From: JBDTVS01 sp040007095
GTDB taxonomy: Bacteria > Acidobacteriota > Vicinamibacteria > Vicinamibacterales > CAVVIG01
Assembly: GCA_040007095.1 (NCBI GenBank)
Contig: JBDTVS010000209.1
Location: 14,022-78,021, forward strand
Reading direction: 5' to 3'
Length of the DNA: 64,000 nucleotides
Position 1 is the first letter of the stretch. Every line of letters begins with the position of its first letter. Shown one piece after another: positions 16,630 to 26,202 of the stretch. The notes under the pieces are model-generated. The model worked only from the letters and a program-made list of their open reading frames with translations. It was not told the origin of the DNA and searched no databases. A program made the position numbers and the translations under genes.

Positions 16630-18515
16630 GGACTCTGGCGAGGCGTTGCGTTGTGGTGACACCGGGCAACACGGCGCTGGATGTGTCCCTGACGACTCCG
16701 GCGATCGACGCCTGCGCGAATGCCGCCGCCGGGATCAAGAACGCGCACACCTGCGTCCAACAGATCACGTGGACGTCGCCGGCGTCGACGCGGGTGCTGC
16801 TCGAAGCCGGCTTCGGCACGTATCTGAGTCATTACGGCGGCCCCATGCGCGTGGACAATCCACGTGATCTGGTACGCGTGACTGAACAGGCGGGCACGAT
16901 TCCCGGCCTCATCTATCGCTCCCAGGACGGGGCGAACAGCCACACCGGCAACCATAACTGGAGGGCGTCGATTTCCTACGTGACCGGCCAACACAACCTG
17001 AAGGTGGGATACCAGGGCGCCTTCGTGTCGTGGTGGACCACGCCATTCACGAACACGCAGCGCCTGGCGTATCGCCTGAACAATGGCGTGCCCAATCAGC
17101 TCACGATGGCGTCGGGCACCTACGATACGTTCGAGAACGTTCAGACGTCCGCGGTCTACGCCCAGGACCAATCCACCTTCGGCCGGCTCACGCTGCAGGG
17201 CGCGCTGCGCTACGACGGCGCGAGCAGCCAGTACCTCGATCAGCACGTGGGCCCGGATCGCTGGATTCCCGTGATGCGCTCGTTCCCGGCGCAGGACGGC
17301 GTGACGGGCTACCGGGACCTGACGCCGCGCCTCGGCGCCTCGTACGACCTGCGCGGCAACGGGAAGACGGCGATCAAGTTCAGCCTCGGTAAGTACGTCG
17401 AGGCCGCGAGTCACAATGCCGTCTATTCGGGTGCGAATCCTCTGAGCCGCATCGCCACCACAACGACGCGCTCGTGGACCGACGCGAATCGCAACTTCCT
17501 TCCTGACTGCGATCTGTTGAATCCAGCGGCGCAGGATCTCCGCACGTCGGGCGGCGATTTTTGCGCCGCGATGGCGAACCCAACGTTCGGGACCGACGTG
17601 CTGACGAACACCTACGATCCCGATATTCTCGGAGGATGGGACGTTCGTCCTCATAACTGGGGAGTTGGCGCGTCGGTCCAGCACGAGCTCCTGCCGCGGC
17701 TCTCGGTGCTTGCCGCCTACAATCGGCGATGGTTCACCAATTTTCTCGTGACCGACAATCTCGCGGTGTCGCCGGCCGATTTCACGGCATTCACGGCCAC
17801 CGCGCCGTCGGATTCGCGCCTGCCCGGCGGCGGTGCGTACCCGATCGCCGGGCTGTACGACGTCAATCCGCTGCTGTTCGGTCAGACGCGAAACCTGATC
17901 ACCGCAGCCAGCAAGTACGGCGGCCAGACTCAGTACTGGCAGGGCGTCGATGTGACGATCAACGCTCGGGTGGCCGGCGGCCTCACCGTGCAAGGAGGAT
18001 TCAGCAGCGGGCGGACAGTCACAGACTCCTGCGCGATCAGGGCCCAGTTGCCCGAGACCAATCTCCTGAACCCCTACTGCCGCGTCGTCGAAGCCTATCT
18101 GACCCAGGCCAAGTGGCTCGGGACCTACACCATTCCACGGGTGGAGGTCCAGGTGAGCGCGACGTTCCAGAGCGTCCCCGGAGCGCAGCTCGCCGCGAAC
18201 TATGCCGTTCCGAATGCCGCAATCGCGCCGTCACTTGGCAGGAGCCTCTCGGGAAGCGCCGCGAACGCGACGGTGAACCTCGTGACGCCAGGGACTCTGT
18301 ATGGCGATCGGATCAACCAGTTGGATTTCCGAGCCGGGAAGGTCCTCAGGTTCGGCCGAACCCGCACGCAGGTCAGTCTCGATCTCTATAACCTGTTGAA
18401 CACCGACGCCACGCAGTCGTACAACCAGACGTTCGTGCTCAATGGGGCGTGGCTGACGCCGACCGGTATCCTGGCCGCACGATTCGCCAAGATCACCGCG
18501 CAGCTCGATTTCTAG
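16630..18515 (+). pseudogene. TonB-dependent receptor, 5'-truncated (beta-barrel half only)
   Basis: The translation from about 16655 to the stop is a clear outer-membrane beta-barrel of the Oar-like acidobacterial family: TSPASTRVLLEAGFGTY, RLTLQGALRYDGA, DLTPRLGASYDLRGNGKTAI, VQHELLPRLSVLAAYNRRW, and a C-terminal FAKITAQLDF ending in aromatic Phe. Compared with the intact receptor at 55695-58616, it begins at the equivalent of roughly residue 400. The signal peptide, carboxypeptidase-regulatory domain and plug are missing. The frame continues upstream through the repeat element at 16468, but that part does not look like protein. It is probably a non-functional remnant, though it has no internal stop codon or frameshift. 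Confidence 0.75.
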
Positions 18516-18552
18516 TGGCCGGTTCTGTTGGTTTGTAAACTGGAGGCGACGG

Positions 18553-19527
18553 ATGGCCAAGCGATTCACGTTCTTGACTCTCATCTTCGGCGCGCTGTGG
18601 GTGACACCGCCGACCTCGGCCCAACGCCCTGCGACGCCCGCGTCCGCGAGTCTGGTGGGCACCTGGACGCTGTCGTCCGTGGACCAGCACATCGCCACCG
18701 CGTCCGAGACCGTCAGGGTGCCAAACCCGCGGGGACTCCTCGTCTACGATGCGGCGGGACATGTCTATGAAGTCGCGACCAGGGCGGGGCGGGCGCCCTA
18801 CGCGGCGAATCAGCCGACGCCCGCGGAAGCGCACGTGACCTTCGACAACTACGCGGGATTCTGGGGAGCCTACCGCGTGGACGGAAATCAGATCGTCTAC
18901 AGGCCGGAGGGCGCAATGAATCCGAGCCTGATGGGCCAGGATCTGAGGCGGTCCTTCGAGCTGAAGGGGGATCAGCTCACCGTCACCTCGCTTGCGACCG
19001 AGCCGAACGCCCACGGCGGAACACGATGGACCTGGGAGCGCGTCCCGCAGGTGGAGAACCTATCGCCGATGTACCGGAAGGTCGTGGGCTTCTGGCAGCA
19101 TGTCGTAGAGAGTCGGGTCAACCTGACGAGCGGCGCGGTGATATCCGAGAGCCGCCGCGCGCCGAGCGTCATCGTGTATACGCCGTCGGGCTTTGTCGGC
19201 GTCCACTTCCTGCCGGTCAACCCCCGCAAGCCGTTCGCCGCGGCAGAGCCGACCGACGACGAGGCCCGTGCGGCGATTACGGGCTGGGTCAGCTACTATG
19301 GGGCGCTGACGGTGTACCCTGGGATGGTGTTTCACCACCGGATCGCACTCATCGGCCCCCAGCAGGGCGATACCCTGAAGCGATTTGCCGAGGTCGTGGG
19401 CTCGGAGGTCCACCTGAAGTTTCCGCCGACCATGAATCGCGGCCAGGAGAGCACGACGCTCGTGACGCTGAAGCGGCTGAGCGGGGAAGCTGAGATGTTG
19501 GGAACCAAGAGCGCATTGCGCAATTGA
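18553..19527 (+). CDS. Secreted lipocalin-like domain protein
   Basis: The protein is 324 residues with a Sec leader (MAKRFTFLTLIFGALWVTPPTSAQ). It shows two lipocalin-like beta-barrel units: LVGTWTLSSVD near residue 36 and a second beginning around VVGFWQHVVES, each followed by FDNYAGFWGAYRVDGNQIVY or WVSYYGALTVYP-type strands. Such proteins are common in Acidobacteriota and probably bind small hydrophobic ligands in the periplasm. A GGAGG six bases before the ATG supports the start. It sits 37 bp past the broken TonB receptor and is followed by two more secreted proteins on the same strand. Confidence 0.78.
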   Translation: MAKRFTFLTLIFGALWVTPPTSAQRPATPASASLVGTWTLSSVDQHIATASETVRVPNPRGLLVYDAAGHVYEVATRAGRAPYAANQPTPAEAHVTFDNYAGFWGAYRVDGNQIVYRPEGAMNPSLMGQDLRRSFELKGDQLTVTSLATEPNAHGGTRWTWERVPQVENLSPMYRKVVGFWQHVVESRVNLTSGAVISESRRAPSVIVYTPSGFVGVHFLPVNPRKPFAAAEPTDDEARAAITGWVSYYGALTVYPGMVFHHRIALIGPQQGDTLKRFAEVVGSEVHLKFPPTMNRGQESTTLVTLKRLSGEAEMLGTKSALRN

Positions 19528-19583
19528 AGAAACATGCGCCGCCGGTGCATGATCGAGGTGACGTTCGTGAACGGAGGATGCTC

Positions 19584-20606
19584 ATGAATCGATGGATGAC
19601 ACAGTGTAGGGTAGTCGCGGCGGTGGCGATGCTCGCCTCGATCTGGGCGCTGACCGCGATGGCTTCCGCGCAGCAGTCCGCCGAGCAGAAACCGAAGGCC
19701 CCGGCCAAGGCCAAGACGTGGACCCCGCCGCGGACACCGTGGGGCGAGCCGGACCTTCAGGGGGTGTATTCCAATCGAACGATCACGCCGTTCGAGCGGC
19801 CCGACGAATTCGCCGGCAAGGCGACGCTGAGCGACGCGGAGACCGCCGAACTCGAGCGACGTGTCGTCGACCGGAGCGCCGACAAGCGCGAAGCGAAGGG
19901 CACCGAGGCAGATGTCAGCCGCGCCTACAACGAGTTCTGGTGGGATCGAGGCACGAAAGTCACCACCAACCGGTCCTCGCTGCTGATCGATCCGGCCGAC
20001 GGCCGGGTGCCGCCATTGACGGCGGAGGCGCAGCGCAGAGCGCTGGACGAGTGGAAGCAGCCGGCCCTGCGCGGCGGCGGCGCGAACGGCCGCGGCGCCG
20101 ACACCTACCTCGATCGCAGTCTCTTTGAGCGGTGCATCACGCGCGGCATGCCAGGCGCCATGTCGCCGAGCGCCTACAACAACAACTATCGCATCGTGCA
20201 GAGTCCGGGCTACGTGGTGGTCGCGATCGAGATGCTCGGCGGCGCGCGAATCATCCCGACCGACGGTCGCGCGCATGTCAATGGCGGGCTGCGGCAGTGG
20301 ATGGGTGATTCGCGCGGCCACTGGGAGAACAACACGCTGGTGGTCGAAACGACCAACTTCACGAACAAGACGTTGTATCGTGGCGCGGCGGAGAACCTGC
20401 GTCTCATCGAGCACTTTACGCGTGTCGATGCAGACACGATCGACTACCGGTTCACGGTCGAGGATCCGACGACGTTTACCCGCTCGTGGACCGTGGCCGT
20501 ACCCTACCTGAGGACCGACGAGCAGATGTTCGAGTACGCGTGCCACGAAGGCAATTACGGGATGGAAGGAATTCTGAGCGGTGCGCGTTTCGAGGAGACG
20601 AAATGA
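19584..20606 (+). CDS. Secreted protein of unknown function (acidobacterial family)
   Basis: The 340-residue protein has a leader (MNRWMTQCRVVAAVAMLAS to ASAQQ). Its body is of a kind often seen in Acidobacteriota: PRTPWGEPDLQGVYSN near the N-terminus, then PDEFAGKATLS, RGMPGAMSPSAYNNNYRIVQ, GDSRGHWENNTLVVETTNF and a closing FEYACHEGNYGMEGILSGAR. The same WEGDTLVVQSTGFRD-type segment recurs in the protein at 46724, so they share a fold. No catalytic motif is recognised. GGAGG lies about six bases before the ATG at 19584. The stop overlaps the start of the DUF6152 gene. Confidence 0.75.
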   Translation: MNRWMTQCRVVAAVAMLASIWALTAMASAQQSAEQKPKAPAKAKTWTPPRTPWGEPDLQGVYSNRTITPFERPDEFAGKATLSDAETAELERRVVDRSADKREAKGTEADVSRAYNEFWWDRGTKVTTNRSSLLIDPADGRVPPLTAEAQRRALDEWKQPALRGGGANGRGADTYLDRSLFERCITRGMPGAMSPSAYNNNYRIVQSPGYVVVAIEMLGGARIIPTDGRAHVNGGLRQWMGDSRGHWENNTLVVETTNFTNKTLYRGAAENLRLIEHFTRVDADTIDYRFTVEDPTTFTRSWTVAVPYLRTDEQMFEYACHEGNYGMEGILSGARFEETK

Positions 20607-21040
20607 GATATCAATCAGCGACACTTCTGTTTGCGGCCAGCGTGCTGGCCGCCGTCGGCATTGCCACGCCCGTCCGTGCACATCACGCGTTTGCCGCCGA
20701 ATTCGATTCGACGCAGCCGATCACGCTGCGCGGGTCGGTCACCCGTGTCGAGTGGATCAACCCGCACACCTGGATCCATCTTGACGTCAAGGACTCGAGC
20801 GGCAAGGTCATCGAGTGGATGATCGAGGGCGGGACGCCGAACACGTTGCTGCGACGCGGCGTCGACAAGAATTCGCTGCCCGCCGGCACCGAGATCGTGG
20901 TCGAGGGCTACCGGGCCAAGAACGGCACCAACCGGGCCAACGGCAGGGATCTCACGCTGCCGAACGGGCGCAAGTTGTTCCTGGGCTCGTCGGGAACCGG
21001 TGCTCCGACAGACGGCAAGGATCCCGGCGAAACCAAGTAG
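20603..21040 (+). CDS. DUF6152 family secreted protein
   Basis: This 145-residue protein starts with a leader ending VRAHHAFAAEFD. It has the DUF6152 signature: a mature N-terminal HHAFAAEFD, then PITLRGSVTRVEWINPHTWIH and IEGGTPNTLLRRG. The fold resembles a small OB-type barrel. The ATG overlaps the previous stop in ATGA, so it is translationally coupled to the gene at 19584; these two families often occur together. A role in binding a ligand or metal in the periplasm is possible given the His pair, but untested. Confidence 0.82.
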   Translation: MRYQSATLLFAASVLAAVGIATPVRAHHAFAAEFDSTQPITLRGSVTRVEWINPHTWIHLDVKDSSGKVIEWMIEGGTPNTLLRRGVDKNSLPAGTEIVVEGYRAKNGTNRANGRDLTLPNGRKLFLGSSGTGAPTDGKDPGETK

Positions 21041-21060
21041 GCCCGCGGCTCGGCACTTCC

Positions 21061-21741
21061 CTATTCGACGGCTGTATACACGCGCTCGTCGAGGGGACTG
21101 CCGGTCAGCGGCTGGAGTTCGTCCCGGTACTGTTTGGTATGCACGGCCGCGAGGTGTGCGTCGAACGCCTTTTGGTTTTGCCAGGTTTCGATCACCGTGA
21201 AGTGATTCGCGCGCATCGTGTGCTGCACGACGTCGAACCGGGCATTGCCCGCTTCTTTTCGACTCGCGTCCGCCAACCGTTTGAGCATCTCGCCCACGCG
21301 AGGGTCGGGTGTGACGTCGACGTGCGAGACCACGGAGACGGCGCGGCTGTTTGGAGCAGGCACCGATCCGACTGTCAACGTCTTGTAAGGACGTTCATCG
21401 TAGCCGCTCACGCGGATGGGTTGGAGCGCGTCTATCAACTGCTTCAACGCCGGGCCGCGGGTGTCGTGCGCCTGCTGATTCCGCCACGTCTCGACGAGGG
21501 CGAAGTGGCCGGGCCGGCCGACCTGCTCGAAGATCTCGACGCGGACGAAGCCTTCGTCTTTTCGGCTCGCATCCCGATATTGCCTGAACGCGGCGATGGC
21601 CGGCGCTTTTGACGAAGCCACCACTTCCACGTACGACACCGCGTAGTAGGCGCCATCCGGCGGCACGTCGCCGCGAGTCTGTGTCCTGGCGACGCCGGGG
21701 ACGACGACAAAAGCGAGGAGCAGAAGCAGCACGCGTGTCAT
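21061..21741 (-). CDS. Secreted protein with two ABM (antibiotic biosynthesis monooxygenase-type) domains
   Basis: A leader (MTRVLLLLLAFVVVPGVART) is followed by two alpha/beta ferredoxin-like ABM units: VSYVEVVASSKAPAIAAFRQ to FALVETWRNQQAHDTR, and VSHVDVTPDPRVGEMLKRLA to FTVIETWQNQKAFDAHLAA. The W-x-N-Q and F-D/H patterns are typical. Members include cofactor-free monooxygenases and small dimeric proteins of unknown role; here two units are fused, so one chain could form the usual dimer. The gene stops 20 bp from the end of the convergent DUF6152 gene. Confidence 0.82.
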   Translation of the reverse strand: MTRVLLLLLAFVVVPGVARTQTRGDVPPDGAYYAVSYVEVVASSKAPAIAAFRQYRDASRKDEGFVRVEIFEQVGRPGHFALVETWRNQQAHDTRGPALKQLIDALQPIRVSGYDERPYKTLTVGSVPAPNSRAVSVVSHVDVTPDPRVGEMLKRLADASRKEAGNARFDVVQHTMRANHFTVIETWQNQKAFDAHLAAVHTKQYRDELQPLTGSPLDERVYTAVE

Positions 21742-21871
21742 ATCGGTTCCTTGCGACAGGGAATCGAACTGCCGACGAGCTTTGAGTGAAGCAGAAATCG
21801 TGCGGTTTGTCGATGCCTGCCAACCGGGCCGATCCCGCGATACAATCGCCGCCCTGGAGTGACGGACCCCT

Positions 21872-23155
21872 ATGCGCTCAGTTCTGCTCGGTACAACGTT
21901 CGCGCTGCTCGCGTCGGCCGCATTGGCGCCTCGAGCCTTCGCCCAAACTCCCGCGCCTCGGGTGATTCCTCGCCCGCCGGTACAGAACCCCCAGGCGCCG
22001 GCCTCTGAAATCGGCAGCGCCGGCCCTGACGGATACGCGCCGGTCCCGCAATGGGCGGGTCAGACTCGAGCTCCCGTACCGGCCCGGACGGCCGCCTACG
22101 AAGTCCAGACCGTCGCCTCCGGGTTGATAGGTGCGTTCGCCTTTCATTTTCTCCCTGATGGACGCATCCTGTTGAGCGAGCGGCCTGGCCGCATGCGGAT
22201 TATCGAGAAGGACGGCCGCCTCTCGGCGCCGATCTCTGGGCTTCCGCCGCTCGGGTCGGGTGGTCGGAATCTGTTCGAGGTCCTGCCCGACCGGGACTTC
22301 GCAAAGAATCGGATCATCTATTTTTCGTACACCGCGCTGCCAGAGAGCCAGGTGACCAATCCGCCGCGGCGCACGCCCGGCATCCTGATGGTCGCCCGCG
22401 GGCGCCTGTCCGCCGACGACAGGAGTCTCGAGGACGTCAAGGATCTGCTGAATGCGGAGGGCACTGGCGGCCGGGTGATCCAGGCGCGGGATGGCACGCT
22501 GCTCGTCACGTCGACGATTCCCGCGGGCCTCGGCATCAACTCTTCCGACTGGCCCCAACCGCAGCAGATGGACAGCCTGATGGGCAAGGTGCTGCGCATC
22601 AACACCGACGGCTCCGTCCCTCCAGACAACCCGTTTGTCGGCAAGTCCGGCGCGCGCCCGGAAATCTACGCGCTGGGTTTTCGCGACGATCAGGGGGTCG
22701 CGATTCATCCTCGAACCGGCAAGCTGTGGCTGAGCGAACACGGACCGCGGGGCGGCGACGAAATCAACGCCGTGGACAAAGGCAAGAACTACGGCTTTCC
22801 AGTCATCGGTTACGGGCGCGAGTACACGGGCAAACCGTTGAACGACGATCGCACCGTCCAGACCGGGATGGAGCAGCCGGTGTACTTCTGGACTCCTGAT
22901 ATCGCCCCTGCGGGGATTGCGTTTTACACCGGAAAACTGTTTCCGGCATGGCAAGGCGACTTGTTCGTGGGCGCGCTGGCGGGGAAGTATCTGGTGCGCC
23001 TGGTCCTGTCGGGCGAGCGGGTGGTTGCGGAAGAACGGCTGCTGGCCGATCTCAACCAACGCATCCGCGGTGTGCAGCAGGGGCCGGACGAATCGCTCTA
23101 CGTGATGACCGACGGGAACGAAGGCAAGTTGCTGCGACTCGTGCCCAGGAAATGA
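21872..23155 (+). CDS. PQQ-dependent sugar dehydrogenase (soluble GDH/YliI-like)
   Basis: This 427-residue protein has a leader ending AFAQ. It has the six-bladed propeller motifs of the soluble glucose/aldose dehydrogenase family: AFHFLPDGRILLSERPGRM, IYFSYTALPES, GFRDDQGVAIHPRTGKLWL, and SEHGPRGGDEIN, which in this family carries PQQ and calcium contacts. It should oxidise aldoses in the periplasm. An MmgE/PrpD gene follows 22 bp downstream on the same strand, so they may form an operon. Confidence 0.88.
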   Translation: MRSVLLGTTFALLASAALAPRAFAQTPAPRVIPRPPVQNPQAPASEIGSAGPDGYAPVPQWAGQTRAPVPARTAAYEVQTVASGLIGAFAFHFLPDGRILLSERPGRMRIIEKDGRLSAPISGLPPLGSGGRNLFEVLPDRDFAKNRIIYFSYTALPESQVTNPPRRTPGILMVARGRLSADDRSLEDVKDLLNAEGTGGRVIQARDGTLLVTSTIPAGLGINSSDWPQPQQMDSLMGKVLRINTDGSVPPDNPFVGKSGARPEIYALGFRDDQGVAIHPRTGKLWLSEHGPRGGDEINAVDKGKNYGFPVIGYGREYTGKPLNDDRTVQTGMEQPVYFWTPDIAPAGIAFYTGKLFPAWQGDLFVGALAGKYLVRLVLSGERVVAEERLLADLNQRIRGVQQGPDESLYVMTDGNEGKLLRLVPRK

Positions 23156-23177
23156 TCGGCGCGATCAAGGAGTTGTG

Positions 23178-24722
23178 ATGTCACACGATGTTCGCCTGAC
23201 GCGCCGAGACGTCCTGCAGCGTGCCGGGCTGGTCGTCGCCGCCACAGCCTTTCCGGCGGAGACGAGGTTGTTCGCGGGCGCGAATGCTCAAAGCGGCGGA
23301 GTCCTGGCTCCGGGTCAGACCAACGCGGACCTTCCCATCAGCGAGGTGATGACGCGTCTCAGCACCTACATGAGTCAGGCGCGCGACCGCACGCTGCCCG
23401 ACGATGTGCTCGAGAAGGCGAAGTGGCATGTGCTCGACACCATCGCCGCGATGGTGTCGGGATCGGAGCTGACACCTGGGCGGGCGGCGATTGCCTTCGC
23501 GCGTGCGTACGGCGGCAAGGAGGTGGCCACGGTCGTGGGCGACACGATCGTGTGCGGCCCGATCGAGGCCGCGCTGGCCAACGGCACGATGGCGCATGCG
23601 GACGAGACCGACGACACGTTGGCGGGGCCCTGGCATCCGGGCTGCAACGTCGTCCCCGCCGCGCTGGCGCTTGGCGAGCAGTTCGGCAACAGCGGCGCGC
23701 ATTTCCTGCGCGGTGTCGTCCTCGGCTACGACGTCGGTACACGTTTGCTCGCCGCCATCCTGTCCGGGTTCAATGGCAGTCACAAATTGAGCTACGGGAT
23801 CGGCGGCGTATTCGGAGCGGCGGCGGCCGCCGGGTGCGCGGCCAGCCTGAATCCGCAGCAGATGCGTTGGCTGATTTCGTACGCGGCGCAGCAGAGCTCG
23901 GGCATCGAGTCGTTCCCGCGCGACCTGGATCACACCGAGAAGGGCTTCATCTTTGCCGGGATGGGAGCGCGCAGCGGCGTCACGTCGGCGTTGTTGGTGC
24001 ACGCCGGCTGGAACGCCGTCAACGACATCCTGTCGGGGCCCGATAACTTCCTCAATGCCAATTCCGCGAAGCCCAACGCGGATCTGGTCGTGGAAAAGCT
24101 CGGCGAGCGTTACGACGTGATGCGCACGAACATCAAGCGATGGACCGTCGGACAGCCGATTCACGCCCCGCTCGACGCGGTCGAGGCGCTGCTCAAGAAG
24201 CAGCTGATCGATCCGGGCCAGGTGCAGGAAATTGTCGTGCGGTATGCGCCAGGATCGATTACCGACAACAGCGGGCCCTCGGACATCAACGTGCAGCACG
24301 CCCTCGCGGTCATGCTCGTCGACAAGACGGTGACGTTCCGGTCGATCCACGACAAGGCGCGCCTGCAGGATCCGGTGATCGTCGGTCTGCGAGGGAAGAT
24401 CCGGCTCGAACCCGGCGGGCGGGGCGCCGGGGCGCGGCCGCCGCTCCTGCAGATTACCCTCGCGAACGGTACCAAGCTGACCGAGGACAATGTCGGCGCC
24501 GGCGTGCTGGGTACGGCCGCCAATCCGATGTCGCGTGAGCAATTGGTCGCGAAATGCCGCGACCTGATGGTGCCGGTCCTCGGCGCGACGCAGACCACGC
24601 GCCTCATCGACCGCGTGCTCGCGCTCGACAAGGTGTCGAACGTCCGCGAACTGCGACCGCTCCTGCAGCGCAGCAATCGCGGCGGCGCGCCGAAGCTCTC
24701 CGAGTATCCCAACGCGAAGTGA
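23178..24722 (+). CDS. Tat-exported MmgE/PrpD family protein
   Basis: A 514-residue protein starts with a twin-arginine-like leader (LTRRDVLQRAGLVVAATAF). An MmgE/PrpD domain covers the rest, with DTIAAMVSGSELTPG, MAHADETDDTLAGPWHPGCNVVPAAL, and NAAGCAASLN-like helices. The family includes 2-methylcitrate dehydratase and cis-aconitate decarboxylase. An exported form is unusual for cytosolic propionate metabolism, so another substrate is likely. The ATG at 23178 has AAGGAG five bases upstream, which is better than the GTG three bases earlier. Confidence 0.85.
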   Translation: MSHDVRLTRRDVLQRAGLVVAATAFPAETRLFAGANAQSGGVLAPGQTNADLPISEVMTRLSTYMSQARDRTLPDDVLEKAKWHVLDTIAAMVSGSELTPGRAAIAFARAYGGKEVATVVGDTIVCGPIEAALANGTMAHADETDDTLAGPWHPGCNVVPAALALGEQFGNSGAHFLRGVVLGYDVGTRLLAAILSGFNGSHKLSYGIGGVFGAAAAAGCAASLNPQQMRWLISYAAQQSSGIESFPRDLDHTEKGFIFAGMGARSGVTSALLVHAGWNAVNDILSGPDNFLNANSAKPNADLVVEKLGERYDVMRTNIKRWTVGQPIHAPLDAVEALLKKQLIDPGQVQEIVVRYAPGSITDNSGPSDINVQHALAVMLVDKTVTFRSIHDKARLQDPVIVGLRGKIRLEPGGRGAGARPPLLQITLANGTKLTEDNVGAGVLGTAANPMSREQLVAKCRDLMVPVLGATQTTRLIDRVLALDKVSNVRELRPLLQRSNRGGAPKLSEYPNAK

Positions 24723-25083
24723 ACCCGCAAACAGTGTCACCGCCGAGGCCCGCGGAAACCCCGGCAACGTGATGGCCGTTCGCCGCGCTGTCGGTTTGAA
24801 CGCGTCGCGCTGCCGGATGGCGAGCTCGGCACCGACGTGTCGAATCCGTTCCCTCCGATCCTGACTCGGCCTCTTCGCGCCGCCATCCATGGAGGAATCG
24901 GGCGTGGGCCGTGTTGCGGCACGCCTGATGTGAACGGCGATCTCCAATGAACCGTGACGCGATCACGGCCTGCTCACCTTCCTGATCCGATGCGCGAGAC
25001 GTGCGATTCCCGGGCTCTGGCCGCGCCGGCGCAGCCCTGGCTATCGCCTCGGGCCGCCGCCCGTGAAGCGCGTGCAAATCTCG
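24723..25083. other. Intergenic stretch, nothing recognised
   Basis: About 360 bp between the MmgE/PrpD gene and the promoter of the XRE operon. I see no gene, element or clear terminator here; open frames are short and look like GC-driven artefacts. Confidence 0.5.
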
Positions 25084-25113
25084 TTGACACAAATTTCTGA
25101 TTGATATATCAAT
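25084..25113 (+). promoter_or_regulatory. Sigma-70-type promoter with overlapping palindromic operator
   Basis: TTGACA (25084-25089) and TATCAA (25107-25112) are 17 bp apart. A perfect 14-bp palindrome, ATTGATATATCAAT (25100-25113), covers the -10 box. Transcription would begin about 8 bp before the ATG at 25127, so the message would be nearly leaderless. The AT-rich block stands out from its GC-rich surroundings. Autoregulation by the downstream XRE protein is inferred. Confidence 0.65.
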
Positions 25114-25126
25114 ATTGCTGATTGTA

Positions 25127-25603
25127 ATGGAGCTCGGTCAGAAGCTTCTGCTGCTGCGTCGCCTCGAAGGCCATCTCCGCGGGCTCGGCCGCGAGCTGAC
25201 CCAGGCCGAGGTTGTTCAAGCGATCAAGAAGGAACTCCACAAAAGCATCAGTCAGTCGTATCTGTCGCTCATCGAACGCGGCACTCGCCCCCACCTCTCC
25301 CACGACTCACGCCAGTTGCTCGCCAAATTCTTCAAAGTGCATCCCGGCTATCTCGTCAGCGATCCGCCCGGTTTTCAGACCGGGCTCAGCGCGGACGTCG
25401 CGCCGGTCGAGACCGCGCTCGATCGGTGGCTGCGCGAGGGGGCGGCGCGATTCGGGCACGATCAGGCGCTCGCCGCGGCGCTCGACCGGCTCGCCGACCA
25501 TCCCCATTCCCGGGACTGTCTCGTCCTGCTCGGCGAGATGCTGGCCATGCCCGGGTTGGTCGATCGACTCTCAGAAACCCTGTTGCCGAAGGAGCGGACA
25601 TGA
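25127..25603 (+). CDS. XRE-family helix-turn-helix regulator
   Basis: This 158-residue protein has an N-terminal Cro/CI-type HTH: LLLLRRLEGHLRGL, TQAEVVQAIKKE, and SQSYLSLIERGTRPHLS as the recognition segment, at about residues 6-60. The C-terminal half is helical, with no known ligand domain. It opens the operon with NfeD-like, flotillin and PspA genes and its stop overlaps the next start in ATGA. The palindrome over its own promoter is the likely operator. No ribosome binding site is visible, consistent with a short or absent leader. The linkage suggests it senses or controls membrane stress. Confidence 0.82.
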   Translation: MELGQKLLLLRRLEGHLRGLGRELTQAEVVQAIKKELHKSISQSYLSLIERGTRPHLSHDSRQLLAKFFKVHPGYLVSDPPGFQTGLSADVAPVETALDRWLREGAARFGHDQALAAALDRLADHPHSRDCLVLLGEMLAMPGLVDRLSETLLPKERT

Positions 25604-26202
25604 ACTGGCCTGCTTTCTTTCTCGGCTGCTTTGTCGTCGGCTTCGCCTTGAGCGCGCTGTCGCTCGCCTTGAGCCCGCTCCGGCTTCACGTGCACGTGCA
25701 TCTGCCGTTCGTGCACCATCTGGCCGTGCCCCACGTCCATGCCGGGTCGGCAGGCGCTGGCGCGATCGGCCCGGTCAACTTCGCCACCGTGATGGCGTTT
25801 CTCGCCTGGTTCGGCGGTACCGGCTTTCTTCTCACTTCGCAGCTGCGCTGGCTGGTGCTCCCTGCCCTCGTGCTGGCGACGCTGTCCGGGGGCGTCGGCG
25901 CCTTTGCCGTGTTCTGGGTGATGGCCCACGTGCTGTGGTCGCCGGACGAGAACATGCAGAGCGCGGACTATCAGATGGTGGGCGTCCTCGGCCGAATCGG
26001 CCATTCGATTCGCGCTGGCGGTACCGGGGAGCTGATCTATTCGCACGCCGGCACGAGACACTCGTGCGGCGCCCGCAGCGCCGACGGCTTGGCGATCCCA
26101 CGCGGGGAGGAAGTGGTGGTGACGGCCTACGACCGTGGCATCGCGTATGTGCGGCGATGGGACGATCTCGCGGCTGACGAGCCGCAAGGAGGTGGAGTGT
26201 GA
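25600..26202 (+). CDS. NfeD-like membrane protein
   Basis: This 200-residue protein has an N-terminal hydrophobic segment, two further membrane segments around residues 60-115, and a soluble OB-like C-terminal domain (GVLGRIGHSIRAGGTGELIYS to EVVVTAYDRGIAYVRRWDD), which is the arrangement of short NfeD partners of flotillins. A His-rich stretch (HVHVHLPFVHH) near residues 30-40 is unusual. GGAG precedes the ATG, which overlaps the regulator stop. Its own stop overlaps the flotillin GTG by four bases. Confidence 0.75.
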   Translation: MNWPAFFLGCFVVGFALSALSLALSPLRLHVHVHLPFVHHLAVPHVHAGSAGAGAIGPVNFATVMAFLAWFGGTGFLLTSQLRWLVLPALVLATLSGGVGAFAVFWVMAHVLWSPDENMQSADYQMVGVLGRIGHSIRAGGTGELIYSHAGTRHSCGARSADGLAIPRGEEVVVTAYDRGIAYVRRWDDLAADEPQGGGV

